The notes below the pieces were generated by a model, which saw only the letters and a list, made by a program, of their open reading frames with translations, did no database searches and had not been told where the DNA came from. The translations under genes and the position numbers were made by a program. From contig NZ_JAGIZA010000003.1 of the NCBI RefSeq assembly GCF_017813365.1, forward strand, positions 310,001-374,000: a DNA stretch of 64,000 nt, in the 5' to 3' direction. The first letter of the stretch is position 1, and each line of letters starts with the position of its first letter. Shown here piece after piece: positions 27,692 to 36,830 of the stretch. Source of the DNA: Roseomonas indoligenes. Its GTDB lineage: Bacteria; Pseudomonadota; Alphaproteobacteria; Acetobacterales; Acetobacteraceae.

Positions 27692-28360
27692 ATGCAGATC
27701 CAGCCGCCGCCCGCCCCGCCGCCAGCCTGGGTGGAGAACGGCCTCGCTGCCTTCGCCGCCTCCGATCCTGCCCTGCACGGGGTGATCGCCCGTTGCGGCC
27801 CCCTGCCCTGGCGCCGGCGCGCGCCCGGCTTTCCCGGGCTGCTGCGCGCCATCTGTGGCCAGCAGATCAGCAATCGGGCGGCCGGCGCCATCTGGGCCCG
27901 CCTTCGTGCCCTGCCAGGCGCGTTGGAGCCTGCCGGCCTGCTGGCGCTCGACGACGACGCCCTCTGCGGCATCGCCGGCCTCTCCCGTCCCAAGGCCGCC
28001 CATGCCCGGAGCCTCGCGGCCGCAATCCTCGCGGGTGACCTCCGCCTGGACGACCTCCACGCCATGCCGGACGAGGAGGCAGTCGCCCATCTCTGCGCCG
28101 TCCGGGGCCTCGGCCGCTGGACGGCCGCCGTCCACCTCCTCTTCGCCGAGGACCGCCAGGACATCTTCCCGGAGGGTGACCTGGCTCTTGCCGCCTCGCT
28201 CGCCAGCCTCCGCGGGCTCCCTGAACGCCCGACGCCAAGGGCCCTCACGGCTCTGGCCGGGGAATGGCGCCCCTACCGGTCCCTCGCCGCGCGCCTGCTC
28301 TGGCACCATTGGCGCCACGCAACCGGCCGCCCGGGCGCCGACCCGGAGGACGACGGCTAG
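27692..28360 (+). CDS. DNA-3-methyladenine glycosylase (AlkA/HhH-GPD family)
   Basis: A base-excision repair enzyme for alkylated purines. 222 residues with LLRAICGQQISNRAAGAIW (the Q-Q-I-S/N-R helix typical of AlkA), a helix-hairpin-helix VRGLGRWTAAVHLL, and the catalytic Asp in FPEGDLAL. ATG 27692 is preferred over ATG 27656. It is divergent from the response regulator, with about 250 nt between starts. The last 15 residues are Asp/Pro-rich. Confidence 0.92.
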   Translation: MQIQPPPAPPPAWVENGLAAFAASDPALHGVIARCGPLPWRRRAPGFPGLLRAICGQQISNRAAGAIWARLRALPGALEPAGLLALDDDALCGIAGLSRPKAAHARSLAAAILAGDLRLDDLHAMPDEEAVAHLCAVRGLGRWTAAVHLLFAEDRQDIFPEGDLALAASLASLRGLPERPTPRALTALAGEWRPYRSLAARLLWHHWRHATGRPGADPEDDG

Positions 28361-28488
28361 TAGCCCAGAGCCACCGCCGCCTCCGCCAGCGCCCAAACGG
28401 CGGGGAGAGCGATGACGAAGGCCAGCATGGCCTCCCGGATCTCGTCATGGGGGATGATGGGGCGCGTCGCCGCGTGAAGGTAGCGCAT
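28357..28488 (-). CDS. possible small membrane protein (43 aa)
   Basis: A short ORF with a hydrophilic N-terminus (HAATRPIIPHDEIREA) followed by one hydrophobic helix (AMLAFVIALPAVWALAEAAV). It overlaps the end of the glycosylase gene by 4 nt on the opposite strand. There is no clear ribosome-binding site. It is the only coding candidate in the ~320 nt between the glycosylase and the ATP-grasp gene. Confidence 0.3.
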   Translation of the reverse strand: MRYLHAATRPIIPHDEIREAMLAFVIALPAVWALAEAAVALGY

Positions 28489-28680
28489 GCCGGCAGTGAA
28501 CAAAACATGAACAGGAGCCGCAAGGGGTGAGTCGCCCGGCCGGCGTCTCCCGGTTCGACCGTGTCCCTCGCGCACCACCTCTGTCACCTGACATTGCGGA
28601 CCACCCCCCTCCCCCGGCACGCGACTTGCTGCAACGATGGGCGCTGCGGCCCGTTCCGGCCGCACGACACGGAGGACAGG

Positions 28681-30198
28681 GTGCCGGCCTTCGACGAAAT
28701 GAATGACGGGGGCGGGATCCGCCCCGCCTATGCAGGCATCGCCCGCTACGTCCAGTCGGCGGGCGGCGGTGCGCTGGAGGCGAAGCGACGCGAGGCGGAG
28801 GTTCTGTTCCGCCGCATCGGCGTGACCTTCGCCGTGTACACGGAGGGTGGCGACCCGGAGCGCCTGATCCCCTTCGACGTGATCCCCCGCATCCTCGCGC
28901 GGGGCGAGTGGGACAGCCTGCGCCGCGGGCTGGAGCAGCGCGTCCGCGCCCTCAACGCCTTCCTCGCCGACGTCTACGGCGACCGGCGGATCCTGAAGGA
29001 GGGTCTGGTCCCCGCCGAGTTGGTCCTGAATAACGAGGGCTACCGCGCGGTGATGGAGGGCTTCACGCCCCCCGGCGGCGTCTACACCGTGATCTCCGGC
29101 ATCGACCTCGTCCGCACCGGGCCCGAGGCCTTCTACGTGCTGGAGGACAATTGCCGCGTCCCCTCCGGCGTCTCCTACATGCTGGAGAACCGGGAGGCGA
29201 TGATGCGCCTCCTCCCCAACCTCTGCGCCGCCCACCGCATCGCCCCGGTCAGCCACTACCCCGAGGAATTGCTGGACACGCTGAAGTCCCTGGCGCCCCC
29301 GGCCTGCCAGGGCGACCCCACCGTGGTCGTGCTAACCCCCGGCCCCTTCAACTCCGCCTACTACGAGCACTCCTTTCTTGCTGACGAGATGGGCGTGGAG
29401 CTGGTGGAGGGTGCCGACCTTTTCGTCCGCGACGACACGGTGTTCATGCGCACCACCGCCGGCCCGCGCCGCGTGGACGTCATCTATCGCCGCATCGACG
29501 ACGAGTTCCTGGACCCGCAGGCCTTCCGCCCGGACTCCGCCCTCGGCGTCCCCGGCCTGATGAAGGCCTACCGCGCCGGCCGCGTGACGCTGGCCAATGC
29601 CCCCGGCGCCGGCATTGCGGACGACAAGGCCGTCTATCCCTTCGTTCCCGCCATGATCCGCTTCTACCTCTCCGAGGAGCCGATCCTGCAGAACGTGCCG
29701 ACCTATATGTGCGAGCGGGATGAGGACCGTGCCTACGTCCTCGACCACATGGAGGAGCTGGTTGTAAAGCTCGCCAGAGGCTCCGGCGGCTATGGCATGC
29801 TCGTCGGCCCGCACAGCACCGCTGAGCAGCGTGCCGACTTCGCCGCCCGCATCCGCGAGAAGCCGGGCGACTACATCGCCCAGCCCACCCTGGCCCTCTC
29901 TACCGTCCCGACCCTCAGCGAGGGTGGCATGGCCCCGCGCCACGTCGACCTCCGCCCCTTCGTCCTGTTCGGGAAGAATCAGGTCCGCATCGTCCCCGGT
30001 GGCCTCACCCGCGTCGCGTTGCGGGAGGGATCGCTGGTGGTGAACTCCTCCCAGGGTGGCGGCACGAAGGACACCTGGGTGCTGGAGAGCGATCCGCCGC
30101 CCATGTCGCAATCCATGGGCGCGGAAGGCATGACGCAGACCATGGGCGGAATGACCCAGAGCCTGGGCAAGATGGATTTCGGCGGGACGAAGGACTGA
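28681..30198 (+). CDS. circularly permuted ATP-grasp (type 2) protein
   Basis: 505 residues. The DUF404/DUF407-type circularly permuted ATP-grasp is recognised by GVYTVISGIDLVRTG, FYVLEDNCRVPSGVSYMLENR, the PGPFNSAYYEH loop, VDVIYRRIDDEFLDP, and LVVKLARGSGGYGML with the nucleotide-binding lysine. These proteins are predicted peptide ligases; the substrate is unknown. The start is GTG 28681 with GGAGG upstream; the frame extends to 28561 without a better start. The C-terminal 40 residues are a Met/Gln/Gly repeat-like tail (SMGAEGMTQTMGGMTQSLG). It overlaps the alpha-E gene by 1 nt. Confidence 0.94.
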   Translation: MPAFDEMNDGGGIRPAYAGIARYVQSAGGGALEAKRREAEVLFRRIGVTFAVYTEGGDPERLIPFDVIPRILARGEWDSLRRGLEQRVRALNAFLADVYGDRRILKEGLVPAELVLNNEGYRAVMEGFTPPGGVYTVISGIDLVRTGPEAFYVLEDNCRVPSGVSYMLENREAMMRLLPNLCAAHRIAPVSHYPEELLDTLKSLAPPACQGDPTVVVLTPGPFNSAYYEHSFLADEMGVELVEGADLFVRDDTVFMRTTAGPRRVDVIYRRIDDEFLDPQAFRPDSALGVPGLMKAYRAGRVTLANAPGAGIADDKAVYPFVPAMIRFYLSEEPILQNVPTYMCERDEDRAYVLDHMEELVVKLARGSGGYGMLVGPHSTAEQRADFAARIREKPGDYIAQPTLALSTVPTLSEGGMAPRHVDLRPFVLFGKNQVRIVPGGLTRVALREGSLVVNSSQGGGTKDTWVLESDPPPMSQSMGAEGMTQTMGGMTQSLGKMDFGGTKD

Positions 30199-31139
30199 TG
30201 CTCGCACGCACCGCCGACAGCCTCTTCTGGCTGGGCCGCTACATGGAGCGCGCGGGCAATGTCGCCCGCAGCCTCAACGCCACCCTTCGCATGGCCTCCC
30301 TTGCCACGCCGCGCGGGACGGAGGCCGACGAGTGGGACGGCATTCTCCGCGCCACCGGCACGGCGGAGCACTACCGCCAGCTCTACGGCGATCCCGTCCC
30401 CGAGCAGGCCGCCCGCTGGCTGACGATGGACACCCTCAATCTCTCCTCCGTCGCCGCCTGCTTCGAGGCCGCGCGCCGCAACGCCCGCGCCGTCCGCACC
30501 GCGCTCACCGTGGACATGTGGGAGGCGGTGAACGACACCTGGATCGACCTCCGAAAGCTCGACGCCAGCAACGCCGACGGCGACCGCCTGATGGGCTTCA
30601 ACGACTGGGTGATCGCCCGCACCGTCCTGTTCAACGGCGCCGCCATGGACACGATGCTGCGCGACGACGCCTGGCGCTTCGTCCGCCTCGGCACGATGCT
30701 GGAGCGCGCGGACAACACCGCCCGCCTCCTCTCCGCCCGCCAGGCCGCCTTCATGCCCGGCGCCGAGGAGAACACGGAGAACCACGCCCAGTGGCAGGGC
30801 CTACTCCGCTCCGTCTCCGCGCTGCGCGCCTACCAGCACCTGTTCCGGGAACGCCTGCGCCCCTCCCGCGTGGTGGAACTGCTGCTGATGCGCCCGGAGC
30901 ACCCGCGATCCGTCACCGCCTGCTACGAAGAGGTGAACGACATCCTCAGCGTCCTCGCGATGCATGAGGGCGACGACCGCGTGTCCTGCCGCCGCCTCGC
31001 CGCCGCGCTGCGCGGCCGCTGCGTCGCGCACAGCCCCGCCTACCTGATGGATGGAGGCCTCTCCTCCATCCTGGCGGAGATCATCGAGGGCAATGGCCGT
31101 CTCGGCGTCTCCATCGGCAAGTGCTTCCTCAACGGCTGA
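30198..31139 (+). CDS. alpha-E domain protein (DUF403)
   Basis: 313 residues, all-helical. The start MLARTADSLFWLGRYMERAGNVAR is the family hallmark, with later LGTMLERADNTARLL and SCRRLAAALRGR segments. Genes of this family sit beside the ATP-grasp partner in many proteobacteria, and here they overlap by one base (TGATG). In other genomes the pair is often joined by a transglutaminase-like protein and an Anbu-type protease; neither is seen here. Confidence 0.95.
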   Translation: MLARTADSLFWLGRYMERAGNVARSLNATLRMASLATPRGTEADEWDGILRATGTAEHYRQLYGDPVPEQAARWLTMDTLNLSSVAACFEAARRNARAVRTALTVDMWEAVNDTWIDLRKLDASNADGDRLMGFNDWVIARTVLFNGAAMDTMLRDDAWRFVRLGTMLERADNTARLLSARQAAFMPGAEENTENHAQWQGLLRSVSALRAYQHLFRERLRPSRVVELLLMRPEHPRSVTACYEEVNDILSVLAMHEGDDRVSCRRLAAALRGRCVAHSPAYLMDGGLSSILAEIIEGNGRLGVSIGKCFLNG

Positions 31140-31149
31140 GGGAAGCACC

Positions 31150-31185
31150 GGGCGGCCGCCCCCTCTTCAACGCCGGCGGCCGCCC
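31150..31185 (+). terminator. GC-rich hairpin after the alpha-E gene
   Basis: A perfect 11-bp inverted repeat (GGGCGGCCGCC at 31150-31160 with GGCGGCCGCCC at 31175-31185) with a 14-nt loop, 10 nt past the stop. There is no T-run, so it may protect mRNA or terminate only partially. Confidence 0.4.
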
Positions 31186-31241
31186 ACCCATACCGCAGTC
31201 CTGAACATCGCCGCGGTCCGGCACCGCGCAGGAGCACGCTC

Positions 31242-32240
31242 ATGAAGCCCCGCGTCGCCTTCATCGGAACGGGCGGCACCATCGCCTCCCAGGGCGCCGG
31301 CCCGCTGGACACCACCAATTACGGCTCCTCCGGCAATCCCCAGCTGGACGCCGCGCAGCTCGTTGCCCGCTTCCCCGAGTTGGCTGAGGTCGCGGAGGTG
31401 ATCCCCGTGCCCTTCAGCGCCGTTCCCAGCCCGCAGATCCAGTTCCCCACCTGGAAGGCCCTGGTGAGCCTTTGCGACCAGCTTGTCGCGGAGGACCCCG
31501 ACCTCGCCGGCATCGTCATCGGCCACGGCACCGCGACGCTGGAGGAGACAGCCTACGCCCTCCACCTCACCGCGAAGGTCCGGGTTCCCATCGTCGTCAC
31601 CGGCGCCCAGCGCCCCTCCTCCGCGCTCTCAACCGATGCCGGGCTGAACCTCGTCAACGCCGTCCGCACCGCCGCCCATCCGGACGCGCGCGGCCTTGGC
31701 GTCCTGGTCCTGCTGAACGACGAGATCCAGGCCGCGCGGGAGGTGACGAAGACATCCACCGGCCGTATGCAGACCTTTCGCTCCCCCGATTTCGGCGCGC
31801 TCGGTCAGGCCGACGGCGACAGCGTGAACTTCTACCGCCGCCCCATCCGCCCCGGCGCCCCCGACACGCCCTTCGACCTCCGCGCGCTGGATGCCCTGCC
31901 CCGGGTGGACATCGCCTATTCCTACGCCGGCGCCGACGCCACCGCCGTGCGCGCCTTCCTTGCGGCCGGCGCGAAGGGAATCATCTCCGCCGGCTTCGCG
32001 CCCGGCTTCTGCACGCCGGAGGAGTTCAGCGCGCTGCGTGAGGCCGCGTCCTCCGGCACGATCGTCATGCAGTGCACCCGCGCCGGTTCCGGCCGCGTCT
32101 TCCCCACCACGAAGCTGCGCGAGGCCGGGTTCCTCACCACCGACAACCTCAACCCCCAGAAGGCGCGAATCCTCCTCGCCCTCGCCCTCACCGTCACGCA
32201 GGACCGCGACGAAATCGCACGCATCTTCGCCACATACTGA
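31242..32240 (+). CDS. asparaginase/glutaminase family protein
   Basis: 332 residues. The first catalytic motif FIGTGGTIAS and the lysine motif AREVTKTSTG are intact. The second motif reads GHGTATLEET, so the Asp that normally follows the Thr (EcAII Asp90, which helps bind the substrate amino group) is Ala. There is no signal peptide, so the protein is cytoplasmic. Either an asparaginase subgroup with altered substrate binding or an amidohydrolase for a different amide. It lies 102 nt after the alpha-E gene on the same strand and may belong with it. Confidence 0.88.
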   Translation: MKPRVAFIGTGGTIASQGAGPLDTTNYGSSGNPQLDAAQLVARFPELAEVAEVIPVPFSAVPSPQIQFPTWKALVSLCDQLVAEDPDLAGIVIGHGTATLEETAYALHLTAKVRVPIVVTGAQRPSSALSTDAGLNLVNAVRTAAHPDARGLGVLVLLNDEIQAAREVTKTSTGRMQTFRSPDFGALGQADGDSVNFYRRPIRPGAPDTPFDLRALDALPRVDIAYSYAGADATAVRAFLAAGAKGIISAGFAPGFCTPEEFSALREAASSGTIVMQCTRAGSGRVFPTTKLREAGFLTTDNLNPQKARILLALALTVTQDRDEIARIFATY

Positions 32241-32369
32241 GGACGCAAGGCTGTGCCGTCGTGACCGCTCGGCGACGCCATCTTACGAGAAGGCAAATCA
32301 TCCCCAACTGCTCCTGCCGGGTGGCCCGATCACGCCGCCGCTCCGCCAGGACCGCGCTTGGGGACCCGA

Positions 32370-33236
32370 ATGACCGCATCTTTCCGTTTTCTTGTGGCCG
32401 AGAGCGAAGGACCGGAGGAACGGGAGGAGCGACGCGAGAGCGTCGGCCGCAGCTCGGGCGAAACCTACGCGAAAACGCTCCGTGAACTCGCCCCAGGAGC
32501 GACCTGCGACCGACTGAAGCCCGCGGAGGAGAGCAGCCCGGTGCAGCGGCCGGAGGTCCTGGCCGGCTACGACGCGGTCTTCCTCTGCGGTTCCCCGATG
32601 CATGTCTATGACGACACACCGGAAGTTCGCCGCGTGCTGGACTTCATGCGCGCCGTCTACGCCTCTGGCACGCCGTCCTTCGGCTCCTGCGCCGGGCTGC
32701 AGGTAGCCGTCGCAGCCGCCGGCGGGAAGGTCGGGCCGAGGAAGGACGGCAACGAGGCCGGCTTCGCCCGTCGCATAGCCCCGACGGAGCAGGGGCGCGG
32801 CCATCCCCTGCTTTCCGGCCGCCCGCTGGCCTTCGACGCGCCCGCGATCCACTCCGACGAGGTGAAGGAATTACCGCCCGGCGCCGTGCTGCTGGCGACC
32901 AACGAGACCAACGCCGTCCAGGCCGCGGAAATCCGCTCGGGCAAGGGCATATTCTGGGGCGTTCAGTACCACCCCGAGCTCTCGCTCCACGAGGTTGCCG
33001 AGGCTCTGCGCCACCAGGCCGACAGCCTCGTCGAGCAGGGCCTCGCCGCGGATCGCGAGGCGCTCGAGCACCACGCGGTCCGGATCGATGCGCTGGATCG
33101 CGAGCCGGCGCGGCGTGACCTTGCTTGGCAACTCGGCCTCAACCACCAGGTCACCGATCCCGCACTACGCCGGCTCGAGCTGATGAATTTCATCCAGCAT
33201 CTGGCCGGACCGCGGCGTACCCGCCGCGAGGGATAA
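32370..33236 (+). CDS. class I glutamine amidotransferase-like protein
   Basis: 288 residues. The nucleophile elbow is FGSCAGLQ, preceded by VFLCGSPMHVYDD; the His-Glu pair is in YHPELS. The domain resembles the amidotransferase half of GMP synthase (GuaA type), with a C-terminal ~80-residue helical extension after the catalytic domain. No synthetase partner is adjacent, so it may hydrolyse gamma-glutamyl compounds rather than donate ammonia. ATG 32370 has GGGGA 7 nt upstream; an in-frame TTG at 32358 is an alternative. Confidence 0.85.
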   Translation: MTASFRFLVAESEGPEEREERRESVGRSSGETYAKTLRELAPGATCDRLKPAEESSPVQRPEVLAGYDAVFLCGSPMHVYDDTPEVRRVLDFMRAVYASGTPSFGSCAGLQVAVAAAGGKVGPRKDGNEAGFARRIAPTEQGRGHPLLSGRPLAFDAPAIHSDEVKELPPGAVLLATNETNAVQAAEIRSGKGIFWGVQYHPELSLHEVAEALRHQADSLVEQGLAADREALEHHAVRIDALDREPARRDLAWQLGLNHQVTDPALRRLELMNFIQHLAGPRRTRREG

Positions 33237-33267
33237 CCCGCCAGAGAGGCCCCTCCCCCGCGCGGCC

Positions 33268-35592
33268 CTACTCCGCCGCCATCACCGCCCGCTTCTCCAA
33301 CTCCACCCGCACGGGAATCGCCTTCGCGGCGGGCACCTTGCTGTCTTCGGCATAGTGCCAGAGCGGCATGAGCGGGTTGCACTCCGGGTAGTAGCCGCCG
33401 ATCGCGCCGCGCGGGATGTCGTAAAACACCACCTGCAACCCGCGCACCTGACGGCGGATGCCGTCATCCACGGCCGTGGCAAGCGCCACCGTGTCGCCCT
33501 CCCCGAGCCCGCGCGCCTCCGCATCGGCGCGGTTCATCAGCACCACCTGCCGGGTGCCGCTGATGCCTCGGAAACGGTCCTCGTATCCGTAGATCGTGGT
33601 GTTGAACTGATCGTTCGAGCGGAGGGTGACGAGTTGCAGGATCTCCCCGTCGTCCAGGTCCGTCTCCAGGTCCGTGCGGAACCCACCGGGCACGAGGAAG
33701 TTCGCCTTCCCCGTCTCCGTCTTCCAGTCGCGCTGCCGCGCGGGCAGCGGTCGCGGGAAGCCTCCGGGTTCGTGAACGCGCTTGTTGTAGTCCTTGAACA
33801 CGCTCGGATAGCTCGCCTCGATGGCGTCGCGAACCTTGGAGTAGTCCCCGACCCAGTCGTCCCAGGGAACCTTCGGGTTCGGCTCCAGCGTGGACTTCGC
33901 GATCCCCGCGACAATCGCCGGCTCCGAGAGAAGGTGCGGCGAGGCCGGCGCCACCTTGCCCCAGGAAGCATGGATATGCGTCATCGTGTCCTCGCAGGAC
34001 ACCATCTGCGGCCCGCTCGCCTGCACATCCTCCTCGATGCGGCCGAGGCAGGGCAGCAGGTAGGCCACCTGCCCGTTGATCAAGTGACTGCGGTTCAGCT
34101 TCGTCGCGATCTGCACCGTCAAACGGATCGTGGGCCAGGAAGCCTCCATCCGGTCCGTGTCCGGCACGGCATGCACGAAGTTCCCGCCCAGCCCGATGAA
34201 GGCCTGGACGCGGCCCTCGACGATCGCCTCGCAGGCCTCGACGGTGTTCATGCCCGTGTCCCGCGGCGGCTCGAAGCCGTACTGCACCGCCAGCCCGTCC
34301 AGCGGCACCAACTCCGGCTTCTCGGAGATGCCGACGGTGCGCTGCCCCTGCACATTGGAATGGCCGCGCACCGGCAGGATCCCCGCGCCGGGCTTGCCGA
34401 TGTTCCCGCGCAGCAGGAGCAGGTTCACAAGCATCCGAACGTTGTCCACGCCCTTCTTGTGCTGCGTCAGCCCCATCCCGTAGATGCCCATCGCCGTGGG
34501 CGCGGCGGCATAGACGCTTGCCGCGTCCTGCATCGCCTGCCGCGTCAGGCCCGACCAGCGCTCGATCTCCGACCATTCCTGGGCACGACACCAGGCAGCG
34601 TAGCTGTCGAAGCCATGCGTGTGCTGCTGGATGAAGGCGTGGTCCAGCAGCGGCGCGCGACCTGCCGCCATCGCCAGGTCGTCCGCCTCGATCAGCGCCT
34701 TGCTGACCCCGGTGATCGCCGCGATATCGCCGCCAGCCCGGAGCTGGTGGTACTGGGAGGCGATGCGCGTCTCCTTGCGCGTCAACATTTCCACCGGGCT
34801 CTGCGGATTGGTGAAGCGTTCCCAGCCCCGCTCCCGCAAGGGGTTGAAGACGATGACGGGCACGCCGCGCTTCGCGCAGCTCTGCAGCGGGTGCAGCATC
34901 CGTGGCGCATTGGAGCCGACATTCTGCCCGAAGGAGAGGATGCAGGCGGTCTTGTCGAAATCCTCCAGCTGCACCGTGCCGACGGGTGCACCAATGGCCA
35001 GGGGCAATCCCACCGAGGTGCTCTCGTGGCACATGTTCGAGCTGTCGGGCAGGTTGTTGTGCCCGTAGAGCCGCGCGAAGAGCGCGTACATGTAGCTCGT
35101 CTCGAGCGAAGCGCGGCCCGAGGAGTAAAAGACCGTCCGCTTCGGATCCATGCCGCGCAGTTCGGCACCGATCTCGCGGAACGCGTCCTCCCAGGCCACG
35201 GGCACCCATCGGTCCCGCTCCCGGTCGAGCCGCATCGGATGTGTCAGCCGCCCGATCTTCTCCAGATCGTAGTCCGACCACTTCAGCAGCTCGCTGATCG
35301 TGTGCCGCTCGAAGAAGTCCGTTCCGATGGACTTGCGGGTGATTTCCCAGGACGTCGCCTTCGCGCCGTTCTCGCAGTACTCGAAGGGGTACGGCACCTT
35401 CGGTTTCGCCCAGGAGCAGGAGACGCAGGAATATCCCTCCGGCTTGTTCTGCCGCAGCAGCACCGCATTCCCCGTCGCCACCCGCTCCTCCTTCAGGAGC
35501 ATGGACTCGACCGAGCGCAGCGAACCCCAGCCGCCTGCCGGGCCGGAATAGGGCTGCACGCTCGCGGGGCGCGGCTTCCTCGTATCTGGCAT
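33268..35592 (-). CDS. FdhF/YdeP-family molybdopterin oxidoreductase
   Basis: 774 residues. An N-terminal CVSCSWAKP and a later EYCENGAKA match the YdeP branch, which resembles formate dehydrogenase but lacks the usual four-Cys N-terminal cluster. The SSNMCHESTS segment holds the probable Mo-ligand Cys. Later segments (GHSNVQGQRTVG, LRSNDQFNTTIYGYEDR) bind the two pterin guanine dinucleotides. In E. coli YdeP contributes to acid resistance. The ATG shares one base with the stop of the catalase-like gene, so the two are translationally coupled. Confidence 0.93.
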   Translation of the reverse strand: MPDTRKPRPASVQPYSGPAGGWGSLRSVESMLLKEERVATGNAVLLRQNKPEGYSCVSCSWAKPKVPYPFEYCENGAKATSWEITRKSIGTDFFERHTISELLKWSDYDLEKIGRLTHPMRLDRERDRWVPVAWEDAFREIGAELRGMDPKRTVFYSSGRASLETSYMYALFARLYGHNNLPDSSNMCHESTSVGLPLAIGAPVGTVQLEDFDKTACILSFGQNVGSNAPRMLHPLQSCAKRGVPVIVFNPLRERGWERFTNPQSPVEMLTRKETRIASQYHQLRAGGDIAAITGVSKALIEADDLAMAAGRAPLLDHAFIQQHTHGFDSYAAWCRAQEWSEIERWSGLTRQAMQDAASVYAAAPTAMGIYGMGLTQHKKGVDNVRMLVNLLLLRGNIGKPGAGILPVRGHSNVQGQRTVGISEKPELVPLDGLAVQYGFEPPRDTGMNTVEACEAIVEGRVQAFIGLGGNFVHAVPDTDRMEASWPTIRLTVQIATKLNRSHLINGQVAYLLPCLGRIEEDVQASGPQMVSCEDTMTHIHASWGKVAPASPHLLSEPAIVAGIAKSTLEPNPKVPWDDWVGDYSKVRDAIEASYPSVFKDYNKRVHEPGGFPRPLPARQRDWKTETGKANFLVPGGFRTDLETDLDDGEILQLVTLRSNDQFNTTIYGYEDRFRGISGTRQVVLMNRADAEARGLGEGDTVALATAVDDGIRRQVRGLQVVFYDIPRGAIGGYYPECNPLMPLWHYAEDSKVPAAKAIPVRVELEKRAVMAAE

Positions 35593-36686
35593 CAGATCGG
35601 CACCTCTTCTGCGTGCTTAGGCTCGATCATCGGGCAGCCGCTGTGGCCGGCGCGGAAGCCCGACGACATCTCATAGGCCGGCTTGCGCGCCCGGTTGATG
35701 GAGCCGAGCGGACGGTGGACAGCCAGGCCGTGCCAGGGGCTGAAGGACATGCCGAGGTCGACCGCCCGCGAGCGCGCCTCGTCCCAGGAGGGCTGGCGGC
35801 CAACCTTCAACCGGGCCACGGTGACGTAGGGGCTTTCCTTCTCCGGCCACTCCACCGAGGAGTCCTCGATCGGCATACGCTCGAGGTTTGTGCAGAGCTG
35901 CACGCGCAACTCCCACTCGGCGTCGTTCTCCGCAAAGAAGGCGAGCACCTCCTCGCGCAGCGCCTCAGGGCGACCGGAAACATCCACCTTCTTGTCCGTC
36001 AGCGCCTTCAACGCCGGTGTCATTGGAGCGACGGAGAACTTCGCGATGTACGGGCCGAAGAGGAAGGGCGTCGCGCTGTAGAAGGTCTCGCCGAGAATGT
36101 GGGTGTTCGGGTGGCCGCCCAGCTGTTTGAGAGTCGCGCTCTCCCCACCCACTGCCTCGATCACCGTCTCCGTGCCGCGCAGCACGGCGGAGATGGCCTT
36201 CTTGAAGCCTTGCGGGATGTCGGTGGTCTTGGCCAGCAGCTTGACGTTGCCCAGGAACTTCTTTGCCGTTGGCGCGGCGAAGGCCGGCGCGTTCACCATC
36301 ACGAAGTCCTGGGTGGACTCTCCCTCAGAACCGGGAAGACGGTCGCCCTCCACGCCCACCACCTTCAAGGCAAGGCCGCGCGGGACGGAGACGCTGTCGT
36401 CGAGCAGGTCCCCGGGGTTGGTGGAGAAGCGCATCACCACGGGGTAGGTGCCGGTCTTGCCGAACAGGCCCTGGCGATAGGCGGGGGCGGTGTCGCCTGC
36501 CACGCGCAGCTCACCGCGGAGCAGGCCGTGGCTCTTCGCGTGGACGGCGCGGACGGGGTAGCCGTAATCCTTGTAGGTCGTTTCGACGATGCCGCGCATC
36601 GCCTCCACCAGCTCCTTCGTCGTCCCCTCCTCGCCTTCCTCCAGGTGCTCGAAGGCGGGTTCGTAGCGTATGGGGCTGGTGGCCAT
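35592..36686 (-). CDS. catalase-like heme protein
   Basis: 364 residues, shorter than a full catalase (~480). Conserved parts are AVHAKSHGLLRGELRV (distal His), VMRFSTNPGDLLDDSVSVPRGLALKV, STQDFVMVNAP (distal Asn) and a late R-x3-Y motif (RARKPAY) for proximal heme ligation. This matches the short 'catalase family protein' group, for which peroxidase or hydroperoxide activity is expected. ATG 36686 starts the protein; an upstream open frame is rejected. It opens the two-gene operon with the YdeP-like oxidoreductase. Confidence 0.9.
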   Translation of the reverse strand: MATSPIRYEPAFEHLEEGEEGTTKELVEAMRGIVETTYKDYGYPVRAVHAKSHGLLRGELRVAGDTAPAYRQGLFGKTGTYPVVMRFSTNPGDLLDDSVSVPRGLALKVVGVEGDRLPGSEGESTQDFVMVNAPAFAAPTAKKFLGNVKLLAKTTDIPQGFKKAISAVLRGTETVIEAVGGESATLKQLGGHPNTHILGETFYSATPFLFGPYIAKFSVAPMTPALKALTDKKVDVSGRPEALREEVLAFFAENDAEWELRVQLCTNLERMPIEDSSVEWPEKESPYVTVARLKVGRQPSWDEARSRAVDLGMSFSPWHGLAVHRPLGSINRARKPAYEMSSGFRAGHSGCPMIEPKHAEEVPI

Positions 36687-36742
36687 GCTGGTCTCCTTAT
36701 TCTCCGGAGAACGCCCGCCATCATGCGTTGTTTCCTGCGGAA

Positions 36743-36775
36743 CGCAGTGGTGTGACCGCACTGCAACAAGGGCGG
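36743..36775. promoter_or_regulatory. possible operator upstream of the catalase-like gene
   Basis: An inverted repeat GCAGTG...CACTGC separated by 9 nt lies in the 144-nt divergent interval between the catalase-like gene and the small ORF at 36831. Position suits a repressor or redox-regulator site. There is no further evidence. Confidence 0.3.
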
Positions 36776-36830
36776 TCTGAAACATCACGTGAGCGTGAAA
36801 CTTCGAAGGAGGAGCGCTAGCGTTTCCTCC

